Positions 32,487 through 43,516 of a stretch of 64,000 bases of DNA are shown piece by piece (within the stretch, counting starts at the first letter, position 1; every line of letters starts with the position of its first letter). The stretch is from Pantoea eucalypti. GTDB taxonomy: Bacteria; Pseudomonadota; Gammaproteobacteria; Enterobacterales; Enterobacteriaceae. The stretch is from the NCBI RefSeq assembly GCF_009646115.1, contig NZ_CP045720.1, positions 1,736,001-1,800,000 on the forward strand, read 5' to 3'. The notes beneath the pieces were generated by a model. The model was not told the origin of the DNA, did not search any database, and saw only the letters and a list, made by a program, of their open reading frames with translations. Position numbers and translations under genes: made by a program.

Positions 32487-33230
32487 ATGGCAGGACACAG
32501 TAAGTGGGCAAACACCAAACACCGTAAGGCGGCGCAGGATGCTAAGCGCGGCAAAATCTTCACCAAAATCATTCGTGAACTGGTGACAGCGGCCAAGCTG
32601 GGCGGTGGTGATTCGGGCTCAAACCCGCGTCTGCGTGCCGCGATGGATAAAGCGCTGGCGAACAACATGACCCGCGACACCATGGATCGCGCTATCGCGC
32701 GCGGTGTGGGCGGCGATGACAACGCCAACATGGAAACCATCATTTATGAAGGTTATGGTCCAGGCGGTTCAGCCATCATGATTGAATGCCTCAGTGACAA
32801 CCGTAACCGTACCGTGGGTGAAGTGCGTCACGCCTTTACCAAAACCGGTGGCAACCTGGGTACTGACGGATCCGTGGCTTACCTGTTCAACAAGAAAGGC
32901 GTGATCTCTTTTGCGCCAGGTCAGGATGAAGATGCGGTAATGGAAGCGGCCCTGGAAGCGGGCGGCGAAGACGTTGTCACCTATGACGACGGCGCGATTG
33001 ATGTTTTCACCGCATGGGAAGAGATGGGCACGGTGCGTGATGCACTGGAAGCACTTGGTCTGAAAGCGGATACCGCAGAAGTGGCGATGATCCCGACGAC
33101 CAAAGCCGAAATGGATGCGGAAACCGCACCAAAACTGCTGCGTCTGATCGACATGCTGGAAGATTGCGACGATGTGCAGGAGGTTTATCACAACGGTGAG
33201 ATCTCCGACGAGGTGGCGGAAACGCTGTAA
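32487..33230 (+). CDS. yebC: YebC/TACO1-family regulatory protein
   Basis: 247-residue YebC family protein. Family members have been described as transcriptional regulators, and more recently as ribosome-associated factors that help translate proline-rich stretches. Starts [22 protein letters not shown], nearly invariant in bacteria, with three alpha/beta domains and the acidic YEGYGPGG region. It lies directly upstream of ruvC, 34 bases apart. Confidence 0.97.
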   Translation: MAGHSKWANTKHRKAAQDAKRGKIFTKIIRELVTAAKLGGGDSGSNPRLRAAMDKALANNMTRDTMDRAIARGVGGDDNANMETIIYEGYGPGGSAIMIECLSDNRNRTVGEVRHAFTKTGGNLGTDGSVAYLFNKKGVISFAPGQDEDAVMEAALEAGGEDVVTYDDGAIDVFTAWEEMGTVRDALEALGLKADTAEVAMIPTTKAEMDAETAPKLLRLIDMLEDCDDVQEVYHNGEISDEVAETL

Positions 33231-33264
33231 TGGCGTCTGTCGCCCTGTTAACCGGAGAGGCGTA

Positions 33265-33792
33265 ATGTCGATTATCCTGGGAATTGATCCCGGCTCACGC
33301 ATCACCGGTTATGGTGTTATTCGTCAGACTGGCCGCCAGCTCACCTATCTGGGCAGCGGCTGTATCCGCACCAATACCACCGAGTTGCCCGCCCGTCTGA
33401 AGCTGATTTATGCGGGCGTCTGCGAAATCATCACGCAGTTTTCACCCGATTTCTTCGCCATTGAACAGGTGTTTATGGCGAAGAATGCCGACTCGGCGCT
33501 GAAGCTCGGCCAGGCGCGCGGTGCCGCCATTGTTGCCGCGGTTAACCACGATCTGCCGGTGTTTGAGTATGCCGCCCGTCAGGTGAAACAGACCGTGGTT
33601 GGCATCGGCAGCGCCGAGAAAAGTCAGGTGCAGCACATGGTGCGAACCCTGCTGAAGCTGCCCGCAAACCCGCAGGCGGATGCCGCCGATGCACTGGCGA
33701 TAGCCATCACTCATTGTCACGTGGCCCAAAACGCGGCGCGCATGAGTGACAGCAAGCTGGTGCTGACGCGCGGACGATTGCGCTCAGGTTAG
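33265..33792 (+). CDS. ruvC: Holliday junction resolvase RuvC
   Basis: RuvC cleaves Holliday junctions bound by RuvAB. 175 residues from ATG 33265 after GGAGAGG. Catalytic acids are in [20 protein letters not shown] and [11 protein letters not shown] rho-independent terminator separates it from ruvAB, matching the E. coli arrangement. Confidence 0.98.
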   Translation: MSIILGIDPGSRITGYGVIRQTGRQLTYLGSGCIRTNTTELPARLKLIYAGVCEIITQFSPDFFAIEQVFMAKNADSALKLGQARGAAIVAAVNHDLPVFEYAARQVKQTVVGIGSAEKSQVQHMVRTLLKLPANPQADAADALAIAITHCHVAQNAARMSDSKLVLTRGRLRSG

Positions 33793-33817
33793 CGCTTATC
33801 GCTCAGGTCTCACTCTC

Positions 33818-33844
33818 AGGCTGGATATTCATCCAGCCTTTTTT
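33818..33844 (+). terminator. Rho-independent terminator after ruvC
   Basis: AGGCTGGAT/ATCCAGCCT stem followed by a TTTTTT run, 26 bases after the ruvC stop. Confidence 0.9.
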
Positions 33845-33888
33845 ATGTTATAAAATCCGCCACATTCTTTAGTTAAGGAAGCATTCAG

Positions 33889-34503
33889 GTGATAGGTCGT
33901 TTACGGGGCAATATTCTGGAAAAGCAGCCGCCACTGGTGCTGCTTGAGGCACACGGCGTCGGCTATGAAATTTACATGCCCATGACCTGTTTTTATGAGT
34001 TGCCTGAACTTCAGCACGAAGCGGTGATTTTTACCCATTTTGTGGTGCGTGAAGATGCGCAGTTGCTGTTTGGTTTTAACAGCAAGCAGGAGCGCGCGCT
34101 GTTTCGCGAACTGATTAAAGTGAATGGCGTCGGGCCCAAGCTGGCGCTGGCGATCCTCTCCGGCATGTCGGCGCAGCAGTTTGTGACTGCCGTCGAGAAA
34201 GAAGAGATCGCATCACTCGTTAAACTGCCCGGTGTGGGCAAGAAGACGGCTGAGCGACTGGTGGTCGAGATGAAGGACCGCTTCAAAGGGATGCACGGCG
34301 ACCTGTTTGGCGGCGATTCTGCGTTTACGCTCACCACGCCGAGCGCCGAGCCGGAAACCAATGATGCGGAATCCGAAGCGGTTGCAGCGCTGGTTTCACT
34401 GGGTTATAAACCGCAGGAAGCGAGCCGTATGATCAGTAAAGTCGGTCGACCGGATGCGGATTGCGAAACCCTGATCCGCGAAGCGCTACGCGCCGCCATT
34501 TGA
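33889..34503 (+). CDS. ruvA: Holliday junction helicase subunit RuvA
   Basis: RuvA binds the four-way junction and loads RuvB. 204 residues from a GTG start ([16 protein letters not shown]), as in E. coli. An N-terminal OB domain, tandem helix-hairpin-helix motifs ([15 protein letters not shown] and [16 protein letters not shown]) and the C-terminal RuvB-contacting domain ([16 protein letters not shown]) are all present. Confidence 0.98.
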   Translation: MIGRLRGNILEKQPPLVLLEAHGVGYEIYMPMTCFYELPELQHEAVIFTHFVVREDAQLLFGFNSKQERALFRELIKVNGVGPKLALAILSGMSAQQFVTAVEKEEIASLVKLPGVGKKTAERLVVEMKDRFKGMHGDLFGGDSAFTLTTPSAEPETNDAESEAVAALVSLGYKPQEASRMISKVGRPDADCETLIREALRAAI

Positions 34504-34511
34504 GGTAAGTC

Positions 34512-35516
34512 ATGATAGAAGCCGACCGCCTGATCTCCGCTGCCAGTATCAGCGAAGAAGAGGTTATTGACCGCGCGATTCGCCCGAAGATGCTGACCGA
34601 ATATGTCGGTCAGCCGCAGGTGCGTGAGCAGATGGAAATATTCATCAAGGCAGCGCAACTGCGCGGCGATGCGCTCGATCATCTGTTGATCTTCGGTCCA
34701 CCAGGGCTGGGTAAAACCACTCTGGCCAACATCGTGGCCAATGAGATGGGCGTCAATCTGCGCACCACATCCGGTCCGGTGCTGGAGAAGGCGGGCGATC
34801 TGGCGGCGATGCTGACCAACCTTGAGCCCCATGACGTCCTGTTTATCGATGAAATCCATCGCCTCTCACCGGTAGTGGAAGAGATACTCTACCCGGCGAT
34901 GGAAGATTATCAGCTGGATATCATGATTGGTGAAGGCCCGGCTGCGCGTTCAATCAAACTCGATCTGCCGCCGTTTACGCTGATTGGTGCCACCACGCGT
35001 GCTGGCTCGCTGACCTCGCCGCTGCGCGACCGTTTTGGCATTGTGCAGCGTCTGGAGTTCTATCAGATTAAAGATCTGCAGCATATCGTGGGTCGCAGTG
35101 CCGCCTGTCTGGGCCTGGCGCTGAGTGATGAAGGGGCATTAGAGATCGCCCGTCGCGCACGCGGCACACCGCGTATCGCCAACCGCCTGCTGCGTCGCGT
35201 TCGTGACTTCGCAGAAGTGCGGGCAAACGGTGATCTCAGCGGTGAAGTCTCCTGCAGCGCGCTGGATATGCTTAACGTTGACAGCGAAGGGTTCGATTAT
35301 ATGGACCGTAAACTGCTGCTGGCGATCATCGACAAATTTATGGGTGGGCCGGTGGGGCTGGACAACCTGGCTGCTGCCATTGGTGAAGAGCGGGAAACCA
35401 TTGAAGATGTGATTGAACCCTTCCTGATTCAGCAGGGCTTCATTCAGCGCACACCACGTGGCCGGATGGCCACGCAGCATGCTTATCGTCACTTCGGTAT
35501 GACGCGCGAAGAGTAA
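34512..35516 (+). CDS. ruvB: Holliday junction helicase ATPase RuvB
   Basis: Hexameric AAA+ motor for branch migration. 334 residues: Walker [14 protein letters not shown] near 64-76, Walker [12 protein letters not shown], sensor 1 [18 protein letters not shown], and a C-terminal winged-helix DNA-binding domain. It starts 8 bases after ruvA and converges with znuB. Confidence 0.98.
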   Translation: MIEADRLISAASISEEEVIDRAIRPKMLTEYVGQPQVREQMEIFIKAAQLRGDALDHLLIFGPPGLGKTTLANIVANEMGVNLRTTSGPVLEKAGDLAAMLTNLEPHDVLFIDEIHRLSPVVEEILYPAMEDYQLDIMIGEGPAARSIKLDLPPFTLIGATTRAGSLTSPLRDRFGIVQRLEFYQIKDLQHIVGRSAACLGLALSDEGALEIARRARGTPRIANRLLRRVRDFAEVRANGDLSGEVSCSALDMLNVDSEGFDYMDRKLLLAIIDKFMGGPVGLDNLAAAIGEERETIEDVIEPFLIQQGFIQRTPRGRMATQHAYRHFGMTREE

Positions 35517-36302
35517 CTACATGGCCGGTTTGCGTACCATGCTGAAGATAAACAGGATGGCAGCGCAGAGCACAACCGACGGCCCGGCAGGCGTGTCGTA
35601 GAACGCGGAGAAGGTCAGACCGCCGGTGACGGCAATCACACCGATGACCACCGCGACGCCCGCCATGCCTTCCGGTGAGCGCACGAAACGGCGTGCGGTC
35701 GCCGCCGGGATAATCAGCAGTGAGGTGATGATCAGCGCACCGACAAACTTCATCGCTACCCCAATTGTCAGCGCCGTGACCAGCATCAGAACCAACCGGG
35801 TACGCTGGATATTGACGCCATCGACCTGCGCCAGCTCCGGGCTGATGGTCATCGACAGCAACGACCGCCACTGCCACGCCATCACCAGCAGCACGATCAC
35901 CACGCCGCCACCCATCATCCAGAGATCGTCGGGTGTGACCGCCAGCAGGTCGCCAAACAGATACGCCATCAGATCGACGCGCACGTTCTTCATCAGGCTG
36001 ACCACCACCAGACCCAGCGACAGCGCACTGTGCGCCATAATGCCCAGCAGGGTATCAATAGCCAGATGCGGACGACGCTCCAGCCAGACCAGGCCTAGCG
36101 CCAGGCAGACCGTGACCAGAATCACCGCATAGTAAGGATTCACATTTAACAGCAGGCCAAATGCCACCCCGAGCAGAGAGGCGTGCGCCAGGGTATCGCC
36201 GAAATAGGACATCTTGCGCCAGACCACAAACGAACCCAGCGGACCGGCAGCCAGCGCTAACATCACACCGCCTATCCAGCCCGGTAATAGCAACTCAATC
36301 AT
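35517..36302 (-). CDS. znuB: Zinc ABC transporter permease ZnuB
   Basis: 261-residue inner-membrane permease of the high-affinity zinc importer with about seven to eight hydrophobic segments and the family motif [16 protein letters not shown] near the N-terminus. It overlaps znuC by 4 bases and ends back to back with ruvB, as in E. coli. Confidence 0.97.
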   Translation of the reverse strand: MIELLLPGWIGGVMLALAAGPLGSFVVWRKMSYFGDTLAHASLLGVAFGLLLNVNPYYAVILVTVCLALGLVWLERRPHLAIDTLLGIMAHSALSLGLVVVSLMKNVRVDLMAYLFGDLLAVTPDDLWMMGGGVVIVLLVMAWQWRSLLSMTISPELAQVDGVNIQRTRLVLMLVTALTIGVAMKFVGALIITSLLIIPAATARRFVRSPEGMAGVAVVIGVIAVTGGLTFSAFYDTPAGPSVVLCAAILFIFSMVRKPAM

Positions 36303-37054
36303 GATGAACCCTGTCCTTTGCGTAAAACGATACGTCCCTGAAGGTCGTGACGGTGATTATGATGATGACGGTAAATCGCCAGCTCTTCTGCGCCACGCGG
36401 GCCAAACATCGCGATGAATTCCGGATGTTGCGAGACCGCTTCCGGGGTACCGGAACAGCAGATGTGGTGGTTAAGGCACAGCACTTCGTCAGTTTTTGCC
36501 ATGACCAGATGCAGATCGTGGGAGACCATCATCACGGCGCAGTTCAGTTCCACGCGTAACTGATTAATAAGGTCATACAGCGCAACCTGACCGTTCACAT
36601 CCACACCCTGCGTTGGCTCATCAAGCACCAGCAGCTGAGGCTGATTCAGCAGCGCGCGGGCCAGCAGCACACGCTGAGTTTCCCCACCCGACAGTTTTTG
36701 CAGCGGCGAATGAAGCAGGTGGCCCGCCTGCACCCGTTTCAGGGCCGGCAGAATCTCCGCGTTTTTACTGCCACGCGTCAGGCGCATAAAACGCTCTACT
36801 GTTACCGGCAGAGTAGGATCGATGTGCAGCTTCTGAGGGACATAACCAATACGCAGGCCGGGATCACGCTGAACGGAACCGGACGTCGGGGCAAGCAGGC
36901 CAAGCACCACACGCACCAGTGTTGATTTACCGGCACCGTTGGGACCCAGCAGAGTGAGGATGCGACCAGGCTGCAGGGTCAGGCTGACGCCAGACAGCAC
37001 ATTGCGCTGGTTAAACTTTATCGAAACGTTATCGAGTGTGACAAGTGGGGTCAT
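36299..37054 (-). CDS. znuC: Zinc ABC transporter ATPase ZnuC
   Basis: ATPase of the zinc importer. The ATG at 37054 ([14 protein letters not shown]) gives 251 residues, equal to E. coli; an in-frame GTG 18 bases earlier overlaps the promoter. Walker [13 protein letters not shown], signature [15 protein letters not shown], Walker [11 protein letters not shown], and a His-rich tail [14 protein letters not shown] that may bind zinc. Confidence 0.97.
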   Translation of the reverse strand: MTPLVTLDNVSIKFNQRNVLSGVSLTLQPGRILTLLGPNGAGKSTLVRVVLGLLAPTSGSVQRDPGLRIGYVPQKLHIDPTLPVTVERFMRLTRGSKNAEILPALKRVQAGHLLHSPLQKLSGGETQRVLLARALLNQPQLLVLDEPTQGVDVNGQVALYDLINQLRVELNCAVMMVSHDLHLVMAKTDEVLCLNHHICCSGTPEAVSQHPEFIAMFGPRGAEELAIYRHHHNHRHDLQGRIVLRKGQGSS

Positions 37055-37080
37055 AGTATTTACAGGTTGCACAGAATTTC

Positions 37081-37102
37081 GAATGTTATAATATCACATT
37101 CC
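37081..37102. promoter_or_regulatory. Zur operator between znuC and znuA
   Basis: GAATGTTATAATATCACATT is an imperfect palindrome matching the known E. coli znu Zur box (GTTATAATATCAC core). It lies between the divergent znuCB and znuA starts, so zinc-loaded Zur should repress both transcripts. The TATAAT inside it can also serve as a -10. Confidence 0.88.
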
Positions 37103-37131
37103 ACCTCATGGTCACGATGGAATGACGCAAT

Positions 37132-38079
37132 ATGTTACACAATAAAAAGGGCGCAATTTTCGCCTTAGGGGCTTTAACTGTTTCAGCTTTATTAACCCTT
37201 CCTGCCCAGGCAAATGTCGTGGCTTCACTCAAACCGGTAGGTTTTATCGCTGCGGCCATCGCCGATGGCGTCACGCCGGTAGAAGTGCTGCTGCCGGACG
37301 GGGCATCTGAACACGATTACTCCCTGCGACCTTCTGATGCAAAACGCTTAAAAAACGCGGACTTAGTTGTCTGGGTCGGGCCTGAAATGGAAGCCTTTAT
37401 GGCGAAATCTGCAGCCGAACTTCCAGCCCAAAAAAACCTCGCCATGGTGAACATCGACGGGGTAAAACCGTTATTGATTAGCGGTGGTGAAGATGAAGAG
37501 GAACATGCAGCGGAAAAATCCGAAGATCAGGACGCAGATGCTCATCACCATCATCACGGCGAGTTTAATATGCACCTGTGGTTGTCGCCAGAGATTGCGC
37601 GCAAAACCGCGGTTGCAATCCATGGAAAATTATTGGAACTTATGCCGCAAGATAAAGCCAAACTTGACGCCAACCTCCAGCAGTTTGAGGTAGCTTTGGC
37701 GGACACGGACAAACGCGTTAGCGCACAACTTGCTCCGGTTAAAAATAAAGGATATTTCGTTTTTCACGACGCTTACACGTACTTTGAAAAGCACTACGGT
37801 CTTTCGCCCACCGGGCACTTTACCGTCAATCCTGAAATTCAACCGGGCGCTCAGCGTTTACACCAGATACGAACACAGTTGGTTGAGCAAAAGGCGGTCT
37901 GCGTCTTTGCTGAGCCACAATTCAGGCCAGCAGTCATCGATGCTGTCTCCCGTGGAACGCAGGTGCGTAAAGGCACACTCGATCCTCTGGGCACAGACAT
38001 CAGCTTAGCCAAAGACAGCTATGTGAAATTCCTCTCACAACTGTCGAGCCAGTATGAAAGCTGCCTGAATGGAGCATGA
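37132..38079 (+). CDS. znuA: Zinc-binding periplasmic protein ZnuA
   Basis: Periplasmic zinc receptor that delivers metal to ZnuBC. 315 residues with a signal peptide ending near LPAQAN, metal histidines in [22 protein letters not shown] and [14 protein letters not shown], and the typical charged His-rich loop ([20 protein letters not shown], about 123-142). Two cysteines near the C-terminus are conserved in enterics. Confidence 0.97.
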   Translation: MLHNKKGAIFALGALTVSALLTLPAQANVVASLKPVGFIAAAIADGVTPVEVLLPDGASEHDYSLRPSDAKRLKNADLVVWVGPEMEAFMAKSAAELPAQKNLAMVNIDGVKPLLISGGEDEEEHAAEKSEDQDADAHHHHHGEFNMHLWLSPEIARKTAVAIHGKLLELMPQDKAKLDANLQQFEVALADTDKRVSAQLAPVKNKGYFVFHDAYTYFEKHYGLSPTGHFTVNPEIQPGAQRLHQIRTQLVEQKAVCVFAEPQFRPAVIDAVSRGTQVRKGTLDPLGTDISLAKDSYVKFLSQLSSQYESCLNGA

Positions 38080-38092
38080 GGAATAGGTAAAA

Positions 38093-39424
38093 GTGCAGCA
38101 GATAGCCCGCTCTGTCGCCCTCGCATTTAATAATTTGCCGCGCCCCCACCGCGTAATGCTGGGATCGTTAACTGTCGTCACTCTGGCCGTCGCTGTCTGG
38201 CGGCCTTACGTTTATCATCCCACGGATGATGTGACGCCCATCGTTAAAAACATTGAGCTGGATAAGAACACCCTCCGCACGCTGTTGCCGGAAGCCAGTG
38301 AGCCGATCGATCAAAGCACACCGGAACCGGACGAAGAGCTGCCAGCGGACGATGTGGACACCGACGCGCCGGAAATGGCTGGGGTTCACGACTACACCGT
38401 CTCATCCGGCGATACCCTGAGCAGCGCACTGAATCAGTATGGCATCGACATCAGCGACATTAACGCGCTGGTGGTAAGCGACCGGGATCTGCGTAATCTG
38501 CAGGTGGGTCAGCAACTGAGCTGGACGCTGGATGATGATGGCGGCCTGAAAACCCTGAGCTGGGAAATTTCCCGCCGCGAAACCCGCACCTATGAGCGCA
38601 CCCCATCGGGTGGCTTTAAGATGGAAGCGGAGATGCAGAAGGGTGAATGGCGCAACAGCGTAATGCAGGGTGAAGTGCGCGGCAGTTTTGCCGCCAGCGC
38701 CATGCGGGCGGGATTGAGCAGTGCCGAAGCCAGCGCCGTCATTAAAGCGATGCAGTGGCAGATGGACTTCCGCAAACTGCGTGCGGGAGACCAGTTCAGC
38801 GTTCTGATGTCACGCGAAATGCTGGAGGGTAAGAGTGCACAGAGCCAGTTGCTGGGTGTGCGCCTGCGTAGCGGCGGGAAAGACTATTACGCCTTCCGCG
38901 CTGAAGATGGCAAGTTCTACGATCGCAACGGCTCCGGTCTGGCGCGCGGCTTTATGCGTTTCCCGACGGTTAAGCAGTATCGTGTCTCATCGAACTTTAA
39001 TCCGCGTCGTCTTAATCCGGTGACCGGTCGCATTGCGCCGCATAAAGGCGTCGACTTTGCGCTGCCAATCGGTACGCCCGTGCTGGCAGTCGGGGATGGT
39101 GAGGTTGTCGTGGCGAAGAACGGCGGCGCTGCGGGTAACTATGTAGCTATCCGTCATGGCCGTCAGTATATGACCCGCTATATGCACATGAAGAAAGTGC
39201 TGGTGAAACCCGGTGAGAAAGTGAAGCGTGGCGACCGTATCGGGCTGTCAGGTAATACCGGACGCTCTACCGGCCCGCATCTGCATTTCGAAATCTGGAT
39301 CAACAATCAGGCGGTTAACCCATTAACGGCGAAACTGCCGCGCATGGAAGGTCTGACTGGCAAAGATCGCAGTGATTATATGGCGCAGGTGAAAGCCTGG
39401 TTGCCTCAGCTGGGTCTGAAGTAA
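38093..39424 (+). CDS. mepM: Murein DD-endopeptidase MepM
   Basis: MepM cleaves D-Ala-mDAP cross-links to let new glycan strands be inserted. 443 residues from a GTG start (VQQIARSVALAFNNLP), 13 bases after znuA. N-terminal membrane anchor about 20-40, LysM-type domain with YTVSSGDTLSSALNQYG near 100, and a LytM/M23 peptidase domain from about 305 with HKGVDFALPIGTPV, RYMHM and GRSTGPHLHFE zinc and catalytic motifs. Confidence 0.97.
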   Translation: MQQIARSVALAFNNLPRPHRVMLGSLTVVTLAVAVWRPYVYHPTDDVTPIVKNIELDKNTLRTLLPEASEPIDQSTPEPDEELPADDVDTDAPEMAGVHDYTVSSGDTLSSALNQYGIDISDINALVVSDRDLRNLQVGQQLSWTLDDDGGLKTLSWEISRRETRTYERTPSGGFKMEAEMQKGEWRNSVMQGEVRGSFAASAMRAGLSSAEASAVIKAMQWQMDFRKLRAGDQFSVLMSREMLEGKSAQSQLLGVRLRSGGKDYYAFRAEDGKFYDRNGSGLARGFMRFPTVKQYRVSSNFNPRRLNPVTGRIAPHKGVDFALPIGTPVLAVGDGEVVVAKNGGAAGNYVAIRHGRQYMTRYMHMKKVLVKPGEKVKRGDRIGLSGNTGRSTGPHLHFEIWINNQAVNPLTAKLPRMEGLTGKDRSDYMAQVKAWLPQLGLK

Positions 39425-39445
39425 GCGAATTTCGTCAAATCGCAC

Positions 39446-39475
39446 AAAAACCGACGGCATCTCCGTCGGTTTTTT
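39446..39475 (+). terminator. Rho-independent terminator after mepM
   Basis: AACCGACGG/CCGTCGGTT stem with a short loop and a T6 run. Confidence 0.92.
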
Positions 39476-39549
39476 GCTATCTGGCGCAGGATGATTGCAA
39501 ATTTTCAGGTCGTCACTATCATAAGCCGGTCATTGCTTGAGGCGAGTGC

Positions 39550-40524
39550 ATGGAAACCCGTAAAAAAAATAACACTGAATTTATTCCCGTTTTTGAACGT
39601 TCTTTTCTCAAACCTAAGTACTGGGGCAGCTGGCTGGCAATTGGTGCGCTGGCGGGTCTGGCTTATTTACCGCCGAAAGTGCGCGATCCGCTGCTGGGCC
39701 GTTTAGGCCGTTTTGCCGGTAAGCTGGCAAAGGGTGCACGTCGCCGTGCACTGATTAACCTCTATTATTGTCTGCCGGAACTGAGTGAAGCGCAGCGGGC
39801 AACGCTGGTCGATGAGATGTTTGCGACCGCACCGCAGGCAATGGCAATGATGACCGAGCTGGTGCTGCGCGATCCGGCGAGTATCCGTGAGCGTGTTGAG
39901 TGGCACGGCCGTGACATTATCGATCAGATGATGGCTGACCAGCAGAATGTGATTTTCCTGGTGCCACACGGCTGGGCGGTGGATATCCCCGCGATGTTGC
40001 TGGCGTCAGAAGGGCAGAAGATGGCGGCGATGTTCCATAATCAGAGCGACCCGCTGATGGATTATGCCTGGAATACGGCACGTCGCCGTTATGGAGGCCG
40101 GTTGCATGCCCGCAATGACGGGATTAAGCCGTTTATCAGTTCGATTCGGCAGGGGTACTGGGGCTACTATCTGCCCGATCAGGATCATGGCCCGGAGCAC
40201 AGCGAGTTCGTCGATTTCTTTGCCACGTACAAAGCAACATTGCCTGCAGTCGGTCGACTGATGAAGGTGTGTCGTGCCCGCGTGGTGCCACTGTTCCCGG
40301 TTTATAACAGCGACACGCACAAGCTTGAGATTTATGTGCGTCCACCGATGGATGACCTGCTGGAAGCAGATGATCGTCAGCTGGCGCGCCGGATGAATGA
40401 AGAGGTGGAAGTGTTTGTCCGTCCGCATCCCGAGCAGTACACCTGGATCCTCAAGCTGCTGAAAACCCGCAAAGAGGGTGACATCGAACCTTATTCGCGC
40501 AAAGAGCTTTATCCGCGCAAATAG
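39550..40524 (+). CDS. lpxM: Lipid A biosynthesis myristoyltransferase LpxM
   Basis: LpxM adds the last secondary acyl chain to Kdo2-lipid A at the inner membrane. 324 residues (E. coli 323), an N-terminal membrane anchor near 28-45, the acyltransferase HGWAVD segment ([13 protein letters not shown]), [15 protein letters not shown] and RVVPLFPVY. It has its own terminator. Confidence 0.97.
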   Translation: METRKKNNTEFIPVFERSFLKPKYWGSWLAIGALAGLAYLPPKVRDPLLGRLGRFAGKLAKGARRRALINLYYCLPELSEAQRATLVDEMFATAPQAMAMMTELVLRDPASIRERVEWHGRDIIDQMMADQQNVIFLVPHGWAVDIPAMLLASEGQKMAAMFHNQSDPLMDYAWNTARRRYGGRLHARNDGIKPFISSIRQGYWGYYLPDQDHGPEHSEFVDFFATYKATLPAVGRLMKVCRARVVPLFPVYNSDTHKLEIYVRPPMDDLLEADDRQLARRMNEEVEVFVRPHPEQYTWILKLLKTRKEGDIEPYSRKELYPRK

Positions 40525-40551
40525 AAAAAGGCCGCTCTCGCGGCCTTTTTT
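40525..40551 (+). terminator. Rho-independent terminator after lpxM
   Basis: AAAAAGGCCGC/GCGGCCTTTTTT hairpin with a TCTC loop. It can act on both strands, so it may also stop the convergent mdfA-like gene. Confidence 0.92.
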
Positions 40552-40649
40552 GATCATGAAGTTTGCGCTACGGAGCATGCTTTGCACTAGGCCTATGCTC
40601 CATCGCTTTGGCCAGGGTCGCCGTCTGAGAAAAACGACAGCGCAGCTTG

Positions 40650-41882
40650 TTATAACGCCTCGAGCCGGCTGCGGCGTTTACGCTCACGCATAAACAGAAT
40701 AACCAGCCCAAACCACAGCACGCCGCTGATAAAGTTAATCAGACAGAACCACAGCGTGCCGCCACTGAAATAGCCACTTTTCGCCAGTTCAATTCCCACC
40801 GCCAGCGTCAGAATACTGATCATACCCAGCATCGCGGCTACGCTACCTTTACCTTCATTACTGGCGTAAAGCGTCAGGCGATACAGCCCGGCATTTACCA
40901 TTCCGGCACCAAAAGCGTAGAGACTCAGGCCGGCGGTAATCAGCAGATAACTATGACTGTTGAGCAGGCTTGCGGCCAGCGCAAGACTCAGGCCAATCAG
41001 AATGGGCCAGGCGGCGAACTTCACCGGCTGTTCAATCGGCACCCGTCCCGCCAGCTTACTCAGCGTCAGGTTACCGGCGATCATCGCCAGAAACACCGGC
41101 AGCTGCAGCAGGGCGTACTGCATGCGTGACAGACCTTCATCATGCATCAGGATCACCGGCGAAAGGGCAACCCAGGTGAGGATTGGAATAAACACCAGCC
41201 CGATCGCAAAAGAGCCAGACACCACCAGACGGTCTTTCATTAACCGGCCATAGTTGCGCGCCAGATTGGGCAGGGCGATAGAATGACTGCGGTCGCCTGC
41301 AGTTTCGGGCATCACACGCCACAGCACCACAAAAGCGACCAGGCTGCAGGCGGCAAACAGCCAGAACATGCTGCGCCAGCTGCCAACAGTGAGCCAGGCG
41401 GCACCAGCCAGTGGGCCTGCCAGCGGAGCCAGTAACGCTACGTTAGCCATCAGCGCCATCATCCGCACCGCCAGCGCCTCATCAAAGGCTTCCTGGATCG
41501 CGGCATAGCCAACTGCACCGATAAAGCAGAGGCTGATGCCCTGAATGAAGCGCAGGCTGACAAATTCCTCAATCGAGCTGACCCAGTGCGTCAGCATGCA
41601 GGCGACAGCAAAAAACAGGATGCCAGACAGCATCACCGGTCGCCGGCCAAACTTATCAGAGAGCGGACCCAGCAGCCATTGCAGCACTACACCACCAATC
41701 AGGTAGGCGGTTAGCGAAGTAGAGACCCACTCAGGGCCAACAGAGAACTCACTGGTGACGATCAGCATACCAGGCTGGATCATGTCGTGAGCAATATAGG
41801 TAGCAAACTCGAATAGCACTAACGCCAGAGGAAAAAGTAAAATTCGGCCGGTAAGCTGGCTGATAGGCTGGAAACGGGGCAT
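40650..41882 (-). CDS. MdfA-like multidrug efflux transporter (MFS)
   Basis: 410-residue major facilitator with 12 predicted helices, the same length as E. coli MdfA and clearly related: FEFATYIAHDMIQPGML carries Glu25 and Asp33, equivalents of the MdfA proton/drug residues Glu26 and Asp34, then LLGPLSDKFGRRPVML (motif A) and QGISLCFIGAVGYAAIQEAF (motif C region). Probably proton-driven export of cationic or neutral drugs. In E. coli lpxM and pykA are neighbours without this gene, so it is an insertion here. Confidence 0.9.
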   Translation of the reverse strand: MPRFQPISQLTGRILLFPLALVLFEFATYIAHDMIQPGMLIVTSEFSVGPEWVSTSLTAYLIGGVVLQWLLGPLSDKFGRRPVMLSGILFFAVACMLTHWVSSIEEFVSLRFIQGISLCFIGAVGYAAIQEAFDEALAVRMMALMANVALLAPLAGPLAGAAWLTVGSWRSMFWLFAACSLVAFVVLWRVMPETAGDRSHSIALPNLARNYGRLMKDRLVVSGSFAIGLVFIPILTWVALSPVILMHDEGLSRMQYALLQLPVFLAMIAGNLTLSKLAGRVPIEQPVKFAAWPILIGLSLALAASLLNSHSYLLITAGLSLYAFGAGMVNAGLYRLTLYASNEGKGSVAAMLGMISILTLAVGIELAKSGYFSGGTLWFCLINFISGVLWFGLVILFMRERKRRSRLEAL

Positions 41883-41900
41883 CTTGCCTCCTTGTCAGAA

Positions 41901-41929
41901 AAGAAAACGCGACTGCCTGGCAGTCGCGT
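41901..41929 (-). terminator. Terminator after pykA
   Basis: On the - strand the CGCGACTGCC/GGCAGTCGCG stem is followed by TTTTCTTTTC, just beyond the pykA stop and before the mdfA-like start. Confidence 0.75.
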
Positions 41930-41966
41930 CATTGATTCTACACCGACAATGTCAACCCAGACTCAA

Positions 41967-43409
41967 TTAATCCACGCGAAGCACACGGGTGGTGTTGGTG
42001 GTGCCGGTGGCGCCCATCACATCACCCTGCGTCACGATGACCAGATCGCCGGAGACCAGGAAGCCTTTATCACGCAGCAGGTTAACCGCGTCGTGTGCAG
42101 CAGCGACGCCGTCGTTGTTGCTGTCGAAGAACACCGGCGTGACACCGCGATAGAGTGCGGTAAGGTTCAGGGTGCGTTCATGGCGCGACATCGCAAAAAT
42201 CGGCAGGCCTGAAGTGATACGCGAGGTCATCAGCGGCGTACGGCCAGACTCGGTCATGGTGATGATGGCGGTCACGCCCTGCAGATGGTTCGCAGCATAC
42301 ATAGAAGACATAGCGATCGCTTCTTCGACGTTGTCGAACTGCACATCCAGACGGTGTTTGGAGACGTTAACGCTTGGAATCTTCTCTGCACCCAGGCAGA
42401 CCTTCGCCATCGCTGAAACGGTTTCAGCCGGATACTGACCTGCGGCGGTTTCCGCAGACAGCATCACGGCATCGGTACCATCCAGCACGGCGTTTGCCAC
42501 GTCCATAACTTCTGCACGGGTCGGCATCGGGTTAGTGATCATCGACTCCATCATCTGGGTCGCGGTAATGATAGTGCGGTTAAGCTGGCGGGCACGGCGA
42601 ATTAACGCTTTCTGAATGCCGACCAGTTCCGGATCGCCAATCTCAACGCCCAGGTCGCCACGCGCAACCATCACCACGTCAGAGGCCAGAATGATGTCAT
42701 CCATCGCTTCCTGGCTGGCAACCGCTTCGGCACGTTCCACTTTAGCCACCAGTTTGGCGTCACAACCGGCTTCACGCGCCAGGCGACGTGCCAGGTTCAT
42801 ATCTTCACCACAGCGGGGGAAGGAGACAGCCAGGTAATCAACACGGATTTTAGCGGCGGTGATGATATCCGCTTTATCTTTTTCGGTCAGCGCTTCAGCC
42901 GACAGGCCGCCGCCCAGCTTGTTAATGCCTTTGTTGTTCGACAGTGGGCCACCGACAGTAACTTCGGTGAACACTTTCATCTCCTGAACTTCCAGCACTT
43001 TCAGCTGCACGCGACCATCATCCAGCAGCAGAATATCGCCTGGCACCACATCTGCAGGCAGGCCTTTGTAGTCGATTCCGACACGCTCTTTATCGCCTTC
43101 GCCTTTACCCAGATTGGCATCCAGCAGGAAACGGTCGCCGATATTCAGGAAAACTTTGCCTTCTTTGAAGGTTGAAACGCGAATTTTTGGGCCCTGAAGG
43201 TCACCGAGGATAGCCACATGGCGACCCAGTTTTGCCGCGATTTCGCGCACTTTATCAGCACGCAGCTGGTGGTCTTCTGGCGTGCCGTGAGAGAAGTTGA
43301 GTCGTACAACGTTCGCGCCGGCAGCGATGATTTTTTCCAGGTTATTATCACGATCGGTAGCCGGGCCGAGGGTTGTAACGATTTTGGTTCTTCTGAGACG
43401 TCTTGACAT
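41967..43409 (-). CDS. pykA: Pyruvate kinase II
   Basis: Converts phosphoenolpyruvate and ADP to pyruvate and ATP. From ATG 43409 ([19 protein letters not shown]) it has 480 residues, the E. coli PykA length. Landmarks: VVRLNFSHG, the active-site KVERAEA and [12 protein letters not shown], and [23 protein letters not shown]. It lies downstream of hexR on the same strand and is a known member of the HexR regulon in enterics. Confidence 0.98.
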   Translation of the reverse strand: MSRRLRRTKIVTTLGPATDRDNNLEKIIAAGANVVRLNFSHGTPEDHQLRADKVREIAAKLGRHVAILGDLQGPKIRVSTFKEGKVFLNIGDRFLLDANLGKGEGDKERVGIDYKGLPADVVPGDILLLDDGRVQLKVLEVQEMKVFTEVTVGGPLSNNKGINKLGGGLSAEALTEKDKADIITAAKIRVDYLAVSFPRCGEDMNLARRLAREAGCDAKLVAKVERAEAVASQEAMDDIILASDVVMVARGDLGVEIGDPELVGIQKALIRRARQLNRTIITATQMMESMITNPMPTRAEVMDVANAVLDGTDAVMLSAETAAGQYPAETVSAMAKVCLGAEKIPSVNVSKHRLDVQFDNVEEAIAMSSMYAANHLQGVTAIITMTESGRTPLMTSRITSGLPIFAMSRHERTLNLTALYRGVTPVFFDSNNDGVAAAHDAVNLLRDKGFLVSGDLVIVTQGDVMGATGTTNTTRVLRVD

Positions 43410-43497
43410 CGAGGACTCCGTAAACATTTAAGCGTGTCATGGACAGTGGACACAGCAAGGTTATCTATTCTATATGATCGATGGGTTGTGATACGAC

Positions 43498-43514
43498 TCA
43501 CATTGTAAATGTGA
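43498..43514. repeat. 17-bp palindrome between hexR and pykA
   Basis: Perfect inverted repeat TCACATT-GTA-AATGTGA three bases past the hexR stop and about 90 bases before the pykA start. It could be an operator for pykA or an mRNA hairpin. It does not match the HexR box I remember, nor CRP polarity. Confidence 0.45.
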
Positions 43515-43516
43515 TG

